Shown here in pieces: positions 44,977 through 53,411 of a DNA stretch of 64,000 nt (positions are counted from its first letter, which is position 1; every line of letters begins with the position of its first letter). The translations under genes were made by a program, and so were the position numbers. Below the pieces are notes generated by a model. That model did not search any database and was not told the DNA's origin. It saw only the letters and a program-made list of their open reading frames with translations. Origin of the DNA: Henriciella marina (GTDB lineage: Bacteria > Pseudomonadota > Alphaproteobacteria > Caulobacterales > Hyphomonadaceae). Location: NCBI RefSeq assembly GCF_027213945.1, contig NZ_JAPWGW010000001.1:248001-312000 (forward strand), written 5' to 3'.

Positions 44977-46026
44977 CTAGTCTTCGTCTATTTCAATCGT
45001 TTTGTAGGCTTCGGCAACGCGCGAAGCGATCTCTGCGCATGCCTTGCGAGCAGCCGGGACAACGCCTGTGAAGGCTGTAAACCCGTGCGCCAGACTGTCA
45101 TAGCACTTATACTCCACCTTCACGCCCGACTTACGCAGGAGCTGGGCGTACGCCGCACCGTCATCGACGAGCGGATCAAAGCCAGCCGTCGCAATGACTG
45201 CAGGAGGCAGCTTTTCCAGATTGGCCTCCCGGGCCGGTGAGAGCCGCACGTCTGCGCGGTCCTGCCCCTCAGGAATATATTGCTCCATGAACCAGCGCAT
45301 CGTGTCAGCGTCGAGCGGATACGTCTCGCCATAGGTCTGATAGGATGGGAACTCCCGATCAATATCTGTCGCCGGGTAGATAAGAAGCTGCAGGAGCGGC
45401 ACGGGCTTTCGTTCCCGCACCATTTCCTGTGCGACAATAGCAGAGAAATTGCCGCCCATGCTGTCGCCGCCAACCGTGGCAACGCCGGCGGGCGCGCCAT
45501 ATTTTCGCGCATTGCGCAAGGCCCAGTCATAGGCGTCGATACAGTCTTCGAGGCCTGCGGGAAATTTGTGCTCTGGCGCCAGACGGTAGTCGACTGACAG
45601 GACCGGGCATTTCGCCGCCCTGGCGATCATTGTGCAGAACACATGACAGGTCTCGAGGTCGCCGATCACGCCGCCGCCAAAATGGTAATACACCATCATC
45701 GGTGCATTTGCGTCCTGATTATCTGGCCGGTAGATGCGCACCGGGATCTGGTGACCATCGCCGCCTGCAATCGCGCTATCTTCCCAGATGACACCAAGCT
45801 CCGCTTTGTCTGCAAACATGGCCAAGCCGTCCGCAGAAGCAGCGCGCGCTTCCTGCGGCGACAGGCTGGACATTGCTGGCTGTCTTTTGGCGCCGGTCAT
45901 CATGAACTGGAAGCGCGGGTCGAGTGTACGCCCGCCAAGCTCCACCGGCTTGCCGCCCGACATTCTGACGAGGAAGCTGTCAGGAAGCTTTAGAAGCAAT
46001 TTTGCGATCGTGGCCTGCAAGCTCAT
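44977..46026 (-). CDS. Alpha/beta hydrolase of the hormone-sensitive lipase family
   Basis: A 349-residue esterase/lipase starting at MSLQATIAKLLLKL. The family motif HGGG appears as HFGGG (YYHFGGGVIGD). The nucleophile elbow is GGDSMGGNF, Asp is in AGFDPLVDDG, and His in LAHGFTAF. No signal peptide, so cytosolic. It lies 13 bases downstream of a co-directional TetR gene, and the two probably form an operon. The substrate is likely a short acyl ester. Confidence 0.93.
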   Translation of the reverse strand: MSLQATIAKLLLKLPDSFLVRMSGGKPVELGGRTLDPRFQFMMTGAKRQPAMSSLSPQEARAASADGLAMFADKAELGVIWEDSAIAGGDGHQIPVRIYRPDNQDANAPMMVYYHFGGGVIGDLETCHVFCTMIARAAKCPVLSVDYRLAPEHKFPAGLEDCIDAYDWALRNARKYGAPAGVATVGGDSMGGNFSAIVAQEMVRERKPVPLLQLLIYPATDIDREFPSYQTYGETYPLDADTMRWFMEQYIPEGQDRADVRLSPAREANLEKLPPAVIATAGFDPLVDDGAAYAQLLRKSGVKVEYKCYDSLAHGFTAFTGVVPAARKACAEIASRVAEAYKTIEIDED

Positions 46027-46039
46027 TGGCGAAATACCT

Positions 46040-46672
46040 TCAGCTGTTGCGTTTCGATGCCAGCGCCCCCGCCCCGTGCAGGAAAAGCTGCGTCGCAAAC
46101 TCTGTTGCCCCGCGTGTATCGACCGGGCGCCGCATCAGCATATGATCACCGACCTCACGCGCAATACCAATTGCTGCGGCAGTCAGATAGCCCGAGTCGG
46201 CGAGAGAAAGACCTGTCGACTTCGCGACCTGTTCAAGGTCGGCTCGAATTTCCTCGAAGACGGCCTGCATCTCCGGTGTATCAACGCGTACGCCGATCAT
46301 CGCCGCATGAGGGGCGCCGTGCCGGAGCGCCTCTTCATTCTCCTCATTCAGGAAATCGAAGTAGGCGCTGTAGGCTTCCAGAAGATAGGCCTGCAGAGAG
46401 GAGGCGTTTTCTCGGATAGAGGCAAGGCGCGGGCGAAAGCGTCGGACGCCCTCATCCGCAAGCGCCTCGAAGACTTCTTCCTTGGACTTGAAGTAGTTGT
46501 AGAACGTGCCCGCCGCGAGATCCGTCTCGCGAATGATGTCCCGGACGGTCGTCGCCTCAGCGCCAAGCCGCGCAAATACCTGCCGGGCTGCCTCTAGGAT
46601 CGCCTGCCGGTTGGCAGCCTTGGTCCTTGCTCGCTTGCCCTGCCCCTGTGCCGGTCGCGCCGCTGCCACCAT
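46040..46672 (-). CDS. TetR-family regulator of the adjacent esterase gene
   Basis: A 210-residue regulator with a basic N-terminus (GKRARTKAANRQAILEAARQ) and the HTH ATTVRDIIRETDLAAGTFYN-YFKSKEEVFEAL. GTFYNYF is a classic TetR recognition helix end. The C-terminal domain is helical and includes SPRLASIR-like sequences that resemble AcrR-type effector pockets. It is immediately followed by the esterase gene in the same operon, so local control of lipid or ester catabolism is likely. Confidence 0.92.
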   Translation of the reverse strand: MVAAARPAQGQGKRARTKAANRQAILEAARQVFARLGAEATTVRDIIRETDLAAGTFYNYFKSKEEVFEALADEGVRRFRPRLASIRENASSLQAYLLEAYSAYFDFLNEENEEALRHGAPHAAMIGVRVDTPEMQAVFEEIRADLEQVAKSTGLSLADSGYLTAAAIGIAREVGDHMLMRRPVDTRGATEFATQLFLHGAGALASKRNS

Positions 46673-46708
46673 GAAAAGCCCCTGAATCTGTAACAGTTTT
46701 AGCAGTGA

Positions 46709-47404
46709 TCAGATTGGTGACGCTTCGTCAACTTTGCTATTCGCGGAGGCTGTGATTTCCTGCTGGCGCTGGACAGATTGCACGGCGCCCCATGCCGCCC
46801 TGAGCAGAATGAGAGCAAGTACGCCGACAAATGGCTCACCAAGAAAGACGAGCAGGCCAAAGCCCGCAAACAGTGCGACGTGCAAGACGATGATCCGTCC
46901 ATAGGGCTTTCCCATTTCAGAGATCAGGTCGGTTTCGCGATACTCGCCGCGAAAGAGGAAATCCCGCACGAAAAGGAATAGCTGGAGCGCGAGGATAGCC
47001 CCAAGAAACCAGCCCACACCCTCCCCAGTCGACATTGCATAGCGGATGAGCCCGAACGGGCTGATTTCAAATACTCCGCTGTCTTCACCGGAAATCTCCG
47101 CGAAAGCCATGAGGAAGATGCCGTGCACGAAGCAGAACATTCCATAGTGGAAAGTAAAGAAGGCCCCGAAGGCGAGCGCCGCGACGGTCGCAGACACGCC
47201 GTTAGTGGCAGCAGCAGCCAACATGCGAAGCAGGGTGATGACGCCGATAGTAAGGTTTTCGAGCCAGTACAGCATTACCAGAGCCGCAGCGCCCCAGCCG
47301 AGCTGAAAGAGGGCAATGATCGGGAAGAGGTCGACAGCGAGAATGAGCCATGAAACAGGATCGCGATAAGCCTGCACAAGCGCGGCAGGTTTCAGCCGTT
47401 GCAT
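46709..47404 (-). CDS. DUF6498-type integral membrane protein
   Basis: A 231-residue protein with five or six hydrophobic segments. The N-terminal LYWLENLTIGVITLLRML and AFGAFFTFHYGMFCFVHGIF are the features I associate with DUF6498. A final helix (IIVLHVALFAGFGLLVFLGE) and a charged tail follow. No catalytic residues are evident. GGGGG lies ahead of the ATG. Function unknown; it is not clearly linked to its neighbours. Confidence 0.8.
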   Translation of the reverse strand: MQRLKPAALVQAYRDPVSWLILAVDLFPIIALFQLGWGAAALVMLYWLENLTIGVITLLRMLAAAATNGVSATVAALAFGAFFTFHYGMFCFVHGIFLMAFAEISGEDSGVFEISPFGLIRYAMSTGEGVGWFLGAILALQLFLFVRDFLFRGEYRETDLISEMGKPYGRIIVLHVALFAGFGLLVFLGEPFVGVLALILLRAAWGAVQSVQRQQEITASANSKVDEASPI

Positions 47405-47425
47405 GGTTGGGCCCCCGTCCCTCTA

Positions 47426-48112
47426 TCAGTACGCAGCGCTTTGCGTCAGATAGGCTGGGAAAGAAAGAGGATTATGCGCGGTCAGGCCGCTCGGGTAGCT
47501 ACCGGTCAGCACTTCGAAATGAAGGTGAATACCCGTGCTGCGGCCCGTCGTGCCCATTATGCCCAGCGGCTGTCCAAATCCGATGACCTCCCCGGCTTCG
47601 ATACCCGCCTCAATGTTTGCAAGATGCGCATAGCGGGTGAAAACGCCCTGCCCGTGGTCAATCAGTATCGTGTTTCCGAAGCTTGGACTGCGCTTTGCTT
47701 CGCGAATGGTTCCGGGCGCCGCGGAATAGACCATGCCTGCCGGGCGCGAACGCACGTCGAGGCCCTTATGGGTCCGTCCCATACGGTGACCAAAACCCGA
47801 CGTCATGCAGGCGTTATTGGTCGGCACGGATGCGATGACGACCTTACCCTCCACCAGCACGATTGGATTGAAGTTAAGGACGCGGAAGTCGGCGTCATAC
47901 TCGAACGCGTTCGTAATCGTGCTATTTGGACAGAGAAACAGGTCCGCATCGGGCTGGAATGGCCCCTGTTCCGCACTGACGCTGGCCGTTGTTGTAATCG
48001 CACTCGGCGGTGCCACGCGAGCATCCATCGGATACGAAACCGGCGCAGGATTCGTGCTACAGGCTGTCGCCAGCACTAGTCCTGCAAGGCATGCGAGCAT
48101 GGTGCGCAGCAT
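47426..48112 (-). CDS. M23 (LytM-type) metallopeptidase lipoprotein
   Basis: About 228 residues starting MLRTMLACLAGLVLATAC with lipobox ATAC. ATG 48121, three codons upstream, is an alternative. The C-terminal domain is a LytM-type zinc endopeptidase: GFGHRMGRTHKGLDVRS holds the first zinc ligands (HxxxD), and IHLHFEV the HxH. All four ligands therefore appear present, unlike degenerate EnvC/NlpD relatives. It probably cleaves or regulates cleavage of peptidoglycan crosslinks in the envelope. Confidence 0.93.
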   Translation of the reverse strand: MLRTMLACLAGLVLATACSTNPAPVSYPMDARVAPPSAITTTASVSAEQGPFQPDADLFLCPNSTITNAFEYDADFRVLNFNPIVLVEGKVVIASVPTNNACMTSGFGHRMGRTHKGLDVRSRPAGMVYSAAPGTIREAKRSPSFGNTILIDHGQGVFTRYAHLANIEAGIEAGEVIGFGQPLGIMGTTGRSTGIHLHFEVLTGSYPSGLTAHNPLSFPAYLTQSAAY

Positions 48113-48142
48113 GTGAGCCATCCATCAGGTCAGTCACCCAGG

Positions 48143-49474
48143 TCAGGCGGTGGCTTTTGCGCGCTTCCGCCCTCGCTCTATCTCTTTCATGAGATCCTTT
48201 ACGTAAGCGTTAAAGTCGACCTGCATGGTGTGGCGCGGCGCATCGTAGAAGTGGCCGAGATGGAATTGCTCATCCTCTTCGATGGTCTCTTTCATCTGGT
48301 CTTCTGGCGGAAACTCATACTCACCGGCGATTTTCGCTGCGCAGAGTTTTGATTGTTGCTCAGCGAAATTCACCAACGTTGGCAGCGGCTGTGCAAGTCC
48401 GAGGAAAAAGAGGTTGTCCATGCCGGGCCGGACCATGCGCTTGAAAAGTGGGAACCTGTTCTCGACAGGTTTCAGCCGCTCATCGTCGAAGAAGGGGAAG
48501 CTGACATTGTAGCCGGTCGCCCAGACGATCGCGTCAATCTTCTCGCGCGAGCCATCCTTGAAGATGACGCCATCGCCATCAAGCTTCTCGATACCACCTT
48601 TCGGTGTGATGTCGCCGCATCCGACACGTGTGAGGAACTCGCCTGACACCGACGGGTGGCCGTCCAGCGGCTCATGATCCGGCTTGGGCAGGCCATAGTC
48701 TTCCATATTGCCAACACGCTTCTTGATCGATGCGCGTGCAAGCTTCCGTCCAAGCTTGGACGGCATCCATGAAGGAAGGACGGCTTTGTCTGCAGGCTGG
48801 CCATTCATGTATTTCGGCAGCACCCAGACCCCCCGGCGCATGGAGATAAAGAGCTTCTCAGAGATCGGGCGCTGGGAAAGCTCCGACGAGATATCCATGG
48901 CCGAATTGCCACCGCCAACAACCATGACGCGCTTGCCGCGGAAGTCGTAAGGCTCGAATGGGTCGCGATAGTAATGAGAGTGGACCTGGTAGCCGTTGAA
49001 CTCGCCCGGATATTCTGGCGTACGTGCATCCCAGTGGTGGCCGTTTGCCACGAAGAGCCACTGATAGGTTCGCGTTTCACCGGTTGAGAGCGTCACATCC
49101 CAGTCGCCATCGGAGCGCCTCTCGGCCTTCTCGACGGCGGTGTTGAAGGTGATCGTTTCCCGCAGGCCGAAATGGTCGACATAGTCGTGGAAATACTGGA
49201 GCAGCTGGGCGTGATGCGGGAAATCCGGCCAGTCCTCCGGCACAGGATAATCCTCAAAGGCGAGGCGCCACTTTGACGTATCGATGTGGAGGCTCTGATA
49301 GCAGGAGGACAGCCCGTTCGGATTGCGATAGTACCAATTGCCGCCGATATTGTCCGACATCTCAAAACAGTCATAGGCAATGCCATAATCCTTCAGACGC
49401 TTTGCCATCGTAAAGCCTGAGCAGCCCGCGCCGATGATGCAGGCCTTGCCGTTTGATCGTCCGTCGAATGCCAT
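48143..49474 (-). CDS. Flavin-containing monooxygenase
   Basis: A 443-residue FAD- and NADPH-dependent monooxygenase from MAFDGRSNGK. ATG 49474 has GGGAGG six bases upstream, which decides against ATG 49495. The FAD motif is IIGAGCSGFTMAKRL. The FMO identity motif FxGxxxHxxxY is present as FNGYQVHSHYY, and the NADPH motif is VVGGGNSAMDI. It adds one oxygen from O2 to soft nucleophiles (N, S) or to ketones in Baeyer-Villiger relatives. The substrate is unknown. Confidence 0.95.
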   Translation of the reverse strand: MAFDGRSNGKACIIGAGCSGFTMAKRLKDYGIAYDCFEMSDNIGGNWYYRNPNGLSSCYQSLHIDTSKWRLAFEDYPVPEDWPDFPHHAQLLQYFHDYVDHFGLRETITFNTAVEKAERRSDGDWDVTLSTGETRTYQWLFVANGHHWDARTPEYPGEFNGYQVHSHYYRDPFEPYDFRGKRVMVVGGGNSAMDISSELSQRPISEKLFISMRRGVWVLPKYMNGQPADKAVLPSWMPSKLGRKLARASIKKRVGNMEDYGLPKPDHEPLDGHPSVSGEFLTRVGCGDITPKGGIEKLDGDGVIFKDGSREKIDAIVWATGYNVSFPFFDDERLKPVENRFPLFKRMVRPGMDNLFFLGLAQPLPTLVNFAEQQSKLCAAKIAGEYEFPPEDQMKETIEEDEQFHLGHFYDAPRHTMQVDFNAYVKDLMKEIERGRKRAKATA

Positions 49475-49577
49475 TTTTTCCTCCCGCAGCGTCACTCATT
49501 TGTGTTCGCTTTTCACGATGGTATCGACCTAGGATGCAGCGTCAATTTTCACGTCGCGGCAACAGCGAGGGGCCCAG

Positions 49578-50093
49578 ATGAGCGAAGAGAACGAGCGTCA
49601 GGACATGATGCTCAAACTGATGCAGCAGAACGCCCGCCGGATCATGTCGACGGTCCCCTGGGCACAGGCGCTTGGGTTTGAATTGACGGGCATCGAGAAA
49701 GGCCGCGCCTTCGCCAAGGTCGGCTGGCGCGAAGACCTGGTTGGCGACCCGGATACAGGTGTCATCTATGGGGGCGTTCTGACCGCACTCCTCGACAATC
49801 TGAGCGGCGTCTGCATCAACACAGCGCTCAAAAAGCCGATGTCGATGGCGACGCTTGACCTTCGCATCGACTATATGCGCCCGGCTGACAAGGGCCGCGA
49901 TATTCTGGCTGAGGCCGAATGCTACCATATCACCCGGAATGTGGCGTTCACCCATGCCTGGGCGTATCATGAGAGCCGCGACAAGGTGATTGCGACGGCC
50001 GCAGGGACATTCGCTCTGAATGACATCGGTCGCTGGGCAAGCGGGAACGCTGCAATGGACATTGCGAACAAGATGCTGGGAGGCGAGAAATGA
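49578..50093 (+). CDS. PaaI-family hotdog thioesterase 1
   Basis: A 171-residue hotdog-fold protein of the PaaI type. The active-site helix region is GVIYGGVLTALLDNLSGVCI, and the conserved strand is ATLDLRIDYMRPAD. GAGGGG lies upstream of the ATG. Members hydrolyse aryl- or acyl-CoA thioesters. It overlaps the following hotdog gene by ATGA, so the two are co-translated and may form a heteromer; that pairing is inferred. Confidence 0.9.
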   Translation: MSEENERQDMMLKLMQQNARRIMSTVPWAQALGFELTGIEKGRAFAKVGWREDLVGDPDTGVIYGGVLTALLDNLSGVCINTALKKPMSMATLDLRIDYMRPADKGRDILAEAECYHITRNVAFTHAWAYHESRDKVIATAAGTFALNDIGRWASGNAAMDIANKMLGGEK

Positions 50094-50509
50094 GCCCCCG
50101 CGCTGCACAGCTACAGGCTTTCCTCGACCGCACGCCCTTCGCCCGCTTCATCGGGATGGAGTTTGAAACAAATGGCGACCAACTGATCGCCAGACTGCCC
50201 TTTCGGAAAAAATTTATCGGAAATGGGGCGATCAACGCCCTTCATGGTGGCGCAACGGGTGCCTTTCTGGAACTGACTGCTGTTGCACAGGTCTATCTCC
50301 AGTCCGATCTGCAACGCCCGCCAAAACCAATCAATCTGACGATTGATTATCTGCGGAGCGCCAAGGGCGAAGACCTCTATGCCCGCGCCATCGTCCACAA
50401 GCTCGGCCGGCGGATGGCAAGCGTGCGCGCCGAAGCGTGGCAGGGCGATGATCCAGAAAAGATCGTCACGGCGCTACAGGCGCATTTCCTGGTCGCTGAG
50501 GATGGATGA
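50090..50509 (+). CDS. PaaI-family hotdog thioesterase 2
   Basis: A 139-residue hotdog protein with the motif INALHGGATGAFLELTAVAQ, where His-Gly-Gly is typical of PaaI members, and PINLTIDYLRSAKGE. It is coupled to the preceding paralogue by a 4-nt overlap. Its last 36 bases overlap, tail to tail, the convergent AmpG-like gene, an unusually long convergent overlap. Probably acts on an acyl-CoA; the substrate is unknown. Confidence 0.9.
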   Translation: MSPRAAQLQAFLDRTPFARFIGMEFETNGDQLIARLPFRKKFIGNGAINALHGGATGAFLELTAVAQVYLQSDLQRPPKPINLTIDYLRSAKGEDLYARAIVHKLGRRMASVRAEAWQGDDPEKIVTALQAHFLVAEDG

Positions 50510-51778
50510 CGTTTCCAGCTCGCGATTGAGACGCACGGAGAAAGCATAGAAGCCAAGCGCACCAGCGCTGAGCGCTACACACGCTGCAAACGCTGCCTCA
50601 TAACCGCCCGCACCACGAAGCCAGGCGAGTTGTCCGGCCCCGATGCTAGTGCCGAAATTTAGAAGCGCCATGAAGATCGAGAATTGCGTTGCCGCCACGC
50701 TGCCACGCGACTGTCCCATAGCGATCGCATAGGTGCAGACGGACATCAGCACGAACAGGACACTGTAGGCGAGCAGATAAGCAAAGTAGAAGCCTTCAGC
50801 CTGCCACAAGAAAATCGCGACTGCATTGAGAAGAGCCATACCGATGAGAGCCCCACCGAGAGCGCGCAGGGGGCCTATCTTGTCCGCTAGCCAGCCTGAT
50901 ACGAATACGCCAAACAGGCCCCCCAAAAGATCGGCCGTGGCGTCCCTGTCGGTGAATAGCCCCCGATCCCACTCAAGCTCCTCAACGGCGAGCGTCGGTG
51001 AGAATGCGGTTTTCAGTCCATAGGCAAGAAAAGCAACCAGGATGCCCGCGGCGAGAGCGAGACTTGCAGGGCGCTTCATTGCGTTAAAGACGCCAGCGAC
51101 AAGCGGACGCCAGCGTTGAACCTGTACAGATTGCGTATGAGTGGATGCCTGCCCTTCGCTCCAGGGCATCAATTTTTCTCCAGCGCGTTCCCGTAGGAGC
51201 AGAGGAAGCAGCATGACGATTGCAACGAAAACTGCCGTGACGATGGCGGCCAGAGCGTGACCTTCATCACTGATCAGACGACCGGTCAGAAACGCAAAAC
51301 CCGCCGTGCCAAGCGTCTTGCCGCCCCACATCAAGCCATTTGCCGTGGCGCGTTCTTCTTTGCCCAGTATGTCGATGGCCATCCCGTCGATAGCAACATC
51401 CTGAAAGGCGCCAGCAAAGTTGACGGCGAAGCCCGCCACCGCAAACCAGTACAGCGCCTCAGTCGGCTCTTCGAGACCGGCAAACCAGACAAGGCTTCCG
51501 ATCAGGATGAGCTGGGCGAAGATCAGCCATGGCCGTTTTCGCCCCATGGGCGCCCAGGTGACGCGGTCCATCAGGATGCCGTTGAAGAGCTTGAAGCTCC
51601 ACGGCAGCAGGATGATTGCGATATAGCCCGCAATTGCGTCCGCGCTGACGCCTTGCGCCGCAAACCATGCGGGTATTGCTATGTAAAGTAATCCTTCCGG
51701 CGCCCCTTGAGCGGCATAAAGCAACATCAGGCTGCCCAGCCGGAGCGGCTTGTTCTCGCTCAGCGCCGGAAGTTTCAA
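50474..51778 (-). CDS. MFS transporter, AmpG-like
   Basis: A 434-residue membrane protein with about 12 helices. The start is TTG 51778, overlapping the TGA of the upstream gene (TTGA), with AAGGA upstream. LLYAAQGAPEGLLYIAIPAW and WSFKLFNGILMDRVTWAPMGRKRPWLI (the conserved motif between helices 2 and 3, with GRKRPW) are typical of the AmpG/SLC33-like transporters. AmpG imports muropeptides during cell-wall recycling. The long relative here lacks other recycling genes nearby, so the substrate is open. It is coupled to the GNAT/nitrilase fusion gene. Confidence 0.88.
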   Translation of the reverse strand: MKLPALSENKPLRLGSLMLLYAAQGAPEGLLYIAIPAWFAAQGVSADAIAGYIAIILLPWSFKLFNGILMDRVTWAPMGRKRPWLIFAQLILIGSLVWFAGLEEPTEALYWFAVAGFAVNFAGAFQDVAIDGMAIDILGKEERATANGLMWGGKTLGTAGFAFLTGRLISDEGHALAAIVTAVFVAIVMLLPLLLRERAGEKLMPWSEGQASTHTQSVQVQRWRPLVAGVFNAMKRPASLALAAGILVAFLAYGLKTAFSPTLAVEELEWDRGLFTDRDATADLLGGLFGVFVSGWLADKIGPLRALGGALIGMALLNAVAIFLWQAEGFYFAYLLAYSVLFVLMSVCTYAIAMGQSRGSVAATQFSIFMALLNFGTSIGAGQLAWLRGAGGYEAAFAACVALSAGALGFYAFSVRLNRELETSSILSDQEMRL

Positions 51779-53328
51779 CCGCCATCCTTCCAGGCGACAC
51801 GGTAGAGATCAAACCGGCGGTCGCGGAGGTTCCGGACAGTCCCTTCAGACCGCGCGAAATTCAGGTCGTTGAGGTCGAGGTCTGCCATGACAACCGCCTC
51901 GACATTCTCCGCGATCTCTGCGGCGATGCCTTCACGCGCGAACGGATAGTCGCACGGCGTCAGGATCGCAGACTGCGCGTAGTTGATGTCCATATTCTCG
52001 ACATTGGGCAGATTGCCCGTACAGCCTGAGGTCACGACGTAGAGCTGGTTCTCGATACAACGCGCATGGCAGCAATAGCGCACGCGCAGATAGCCCTGGC
52101 GGCTATCAGTACAGAACGGCGTAAACAGGATGCGCGCGCCTTCGTCCGTCAGGCGACGGGCAAGCTCCGGAAACTCTGAATCGTAACAGATGAGCACGCC
52201 AATCGGCCCGCAATCGGTCGGGATGACATCGACACTGTCGCCGCCCTTGATGTTCCACCAATGGCGCTCGTCCGGCGTCGGGTGGATTTTCTCCTGCGCA
52301 TGGACAGAACCATTGCGAAGAAAGACATAGGCGACGTTCTGAATATCGCCGTCATCGGTACGGGTCGGGTGAGAACCGCCAATGATGTTGATGTTGTAGG
52401 AAATGGCGAGCTCTCGCATCTCCTCAACGAAGCGGGGTGTGTAACGGGTCAGCGCCTCAATGGACTCTGCAGGGCTCAACTTTCGTTTCTCAAACGCCAG
52501 AAGCTGGAGTGTGAACAGTTCAGGGAAGACAACGAAATCGGCCCGTCGGTCAGAGCAGACATCGACGAAGTACTCGACGTTGCTCATGAATTCTTCAAAG
52601 CTTTTCACCGCCCGCATCTGGACCTGCACGGTCGCGACACGCACCCGCTCCTTTACGGCGTAGGAGACCTTGTTGGCAGGCTTTACTTCGACCGCGTAAG
52701 GGTTTCGCCAGACCATATGGGTGGCGTGACCCCCGCTATCGGTGTCTTCTTCGAGGTAATTGCGCAGGACGCCGATCGGCTCGAATCCGGCACGCAGATG
52801 ATAGCGGATGACGGGGTCCGTAATTTTCTGCGCCTTGACCGCTTCGACGTAGTCTTCAGGGTTCGGATACTGTTTGCGCTTGCGCTTCCAGCCGGGCATC
52901 CGCCCGCCGAAGACAATACCCTGCAGTTCCCAGTCCTCACAGAGTTTCTGGCGCGCATTGTAAAGGCGCTGGCCAATACGCGTGCGACGAATTTCCGGGT
53001 CGACGCAGACCTCCATGCCGTAGAGCCAGTCGCCTTCCGGGTCGTGGCGCGCCGCATAGCCGTTACCGGTTATCTCGATCCAGTCGTGCGGCTTTAGCGC
53101 CAGATCCGCAGACACAATGAAGCTCGCGGCATAGCCGACGACTTCACCATCATACTCGACAAGGAACTGACCTTCAGTGAAAGAGGATATCTGCCCGCGC
53201 AGCATGCCCGGCGTGTATCCATCAGCTGGCCGTCCATACACTTTCAGAACGAGCGCGGCGATGGCTGGCACGTCATCGAGCGTTGCATTCCTGACGACCA
53301 CAGACGCCTTGGTTCTTTCGCTGGACAT
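51775..53328 (-). CDS. GNAT acetyltransferase-carbon-nitrogen hydrolase fusion (YhcX-like)
   Basis: A 517-residue fusion from MSSERTKASVVVRNAT, with GGGGGG upstream. The N-terminal GNAT domain (to ~215) shows LYGMEVCVDPEIRRTRIGQR, the acetyl-CoA-binding signature. The C-terminal nitrilase-superfamily domain (~230-515) has the Glu-Lys-Cys triad: FPELFTLQLLAF, EKIHPTPDERHWW and LICYDSEFPELARRL. The same fusion is known from Bacillus YhcX and elsewhere. It presumably acetylates and hydrolyses an amide, but no substrate is established. It is co-translated with the AmpG-like transporter. Confidence 0.94.
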   Translation of the reverse strand: MSSERTKASVVVRNATLDDVPAIAALVLKVYGRPADGYTPGMLRGQISSFTEGQFLVEYDGEVVGYAASFIVSADLALKPHDWIEITGNGYAARHDPEGDWLYGMEVCVDPEIRRTRIGQRLYNARQKLCEDWELQGIVFGGRMPGWKRKRKQYPNPEDYVEAVKAQKITDPVIRYHLRAGFEPIGVLRNYLEEDTDSGGHATHMVWRNPYAVEVKPANKVSYAVKERVRVATVQVQMRAVKSFEEFMSNVEYFVDVCSDRRADFVVFPELFTLQLLAFEKRKLSPAESIEALTRYTPRFVEEMRELAISYNINIIGGSHPTRTDDGDIQNVAYVFLRNGSVHAQEKIHPTPDERHWWNIKGGDSVDVIPTDCGPIGVLICYDSEFPELARRLTDEGARILFTPFCTDSRQGYLRVRYCCHARCIENQLYVVTSGCTGNLPNVENMDINYAQSAILTPCDYPFAREGIAAEIAENVEAVVMADLDLNDLNFARSEGTVRNLRDRRFDLYRVAWKDGG

Positions 53329-53411
53329 TTGCCCCCCTAGTAGAATTGGATGCCCCAAACCTAAACAGTGCAGGCGCAGCGGCAAGAGATGTATGACGGC
53401 AGACGCCTGCT

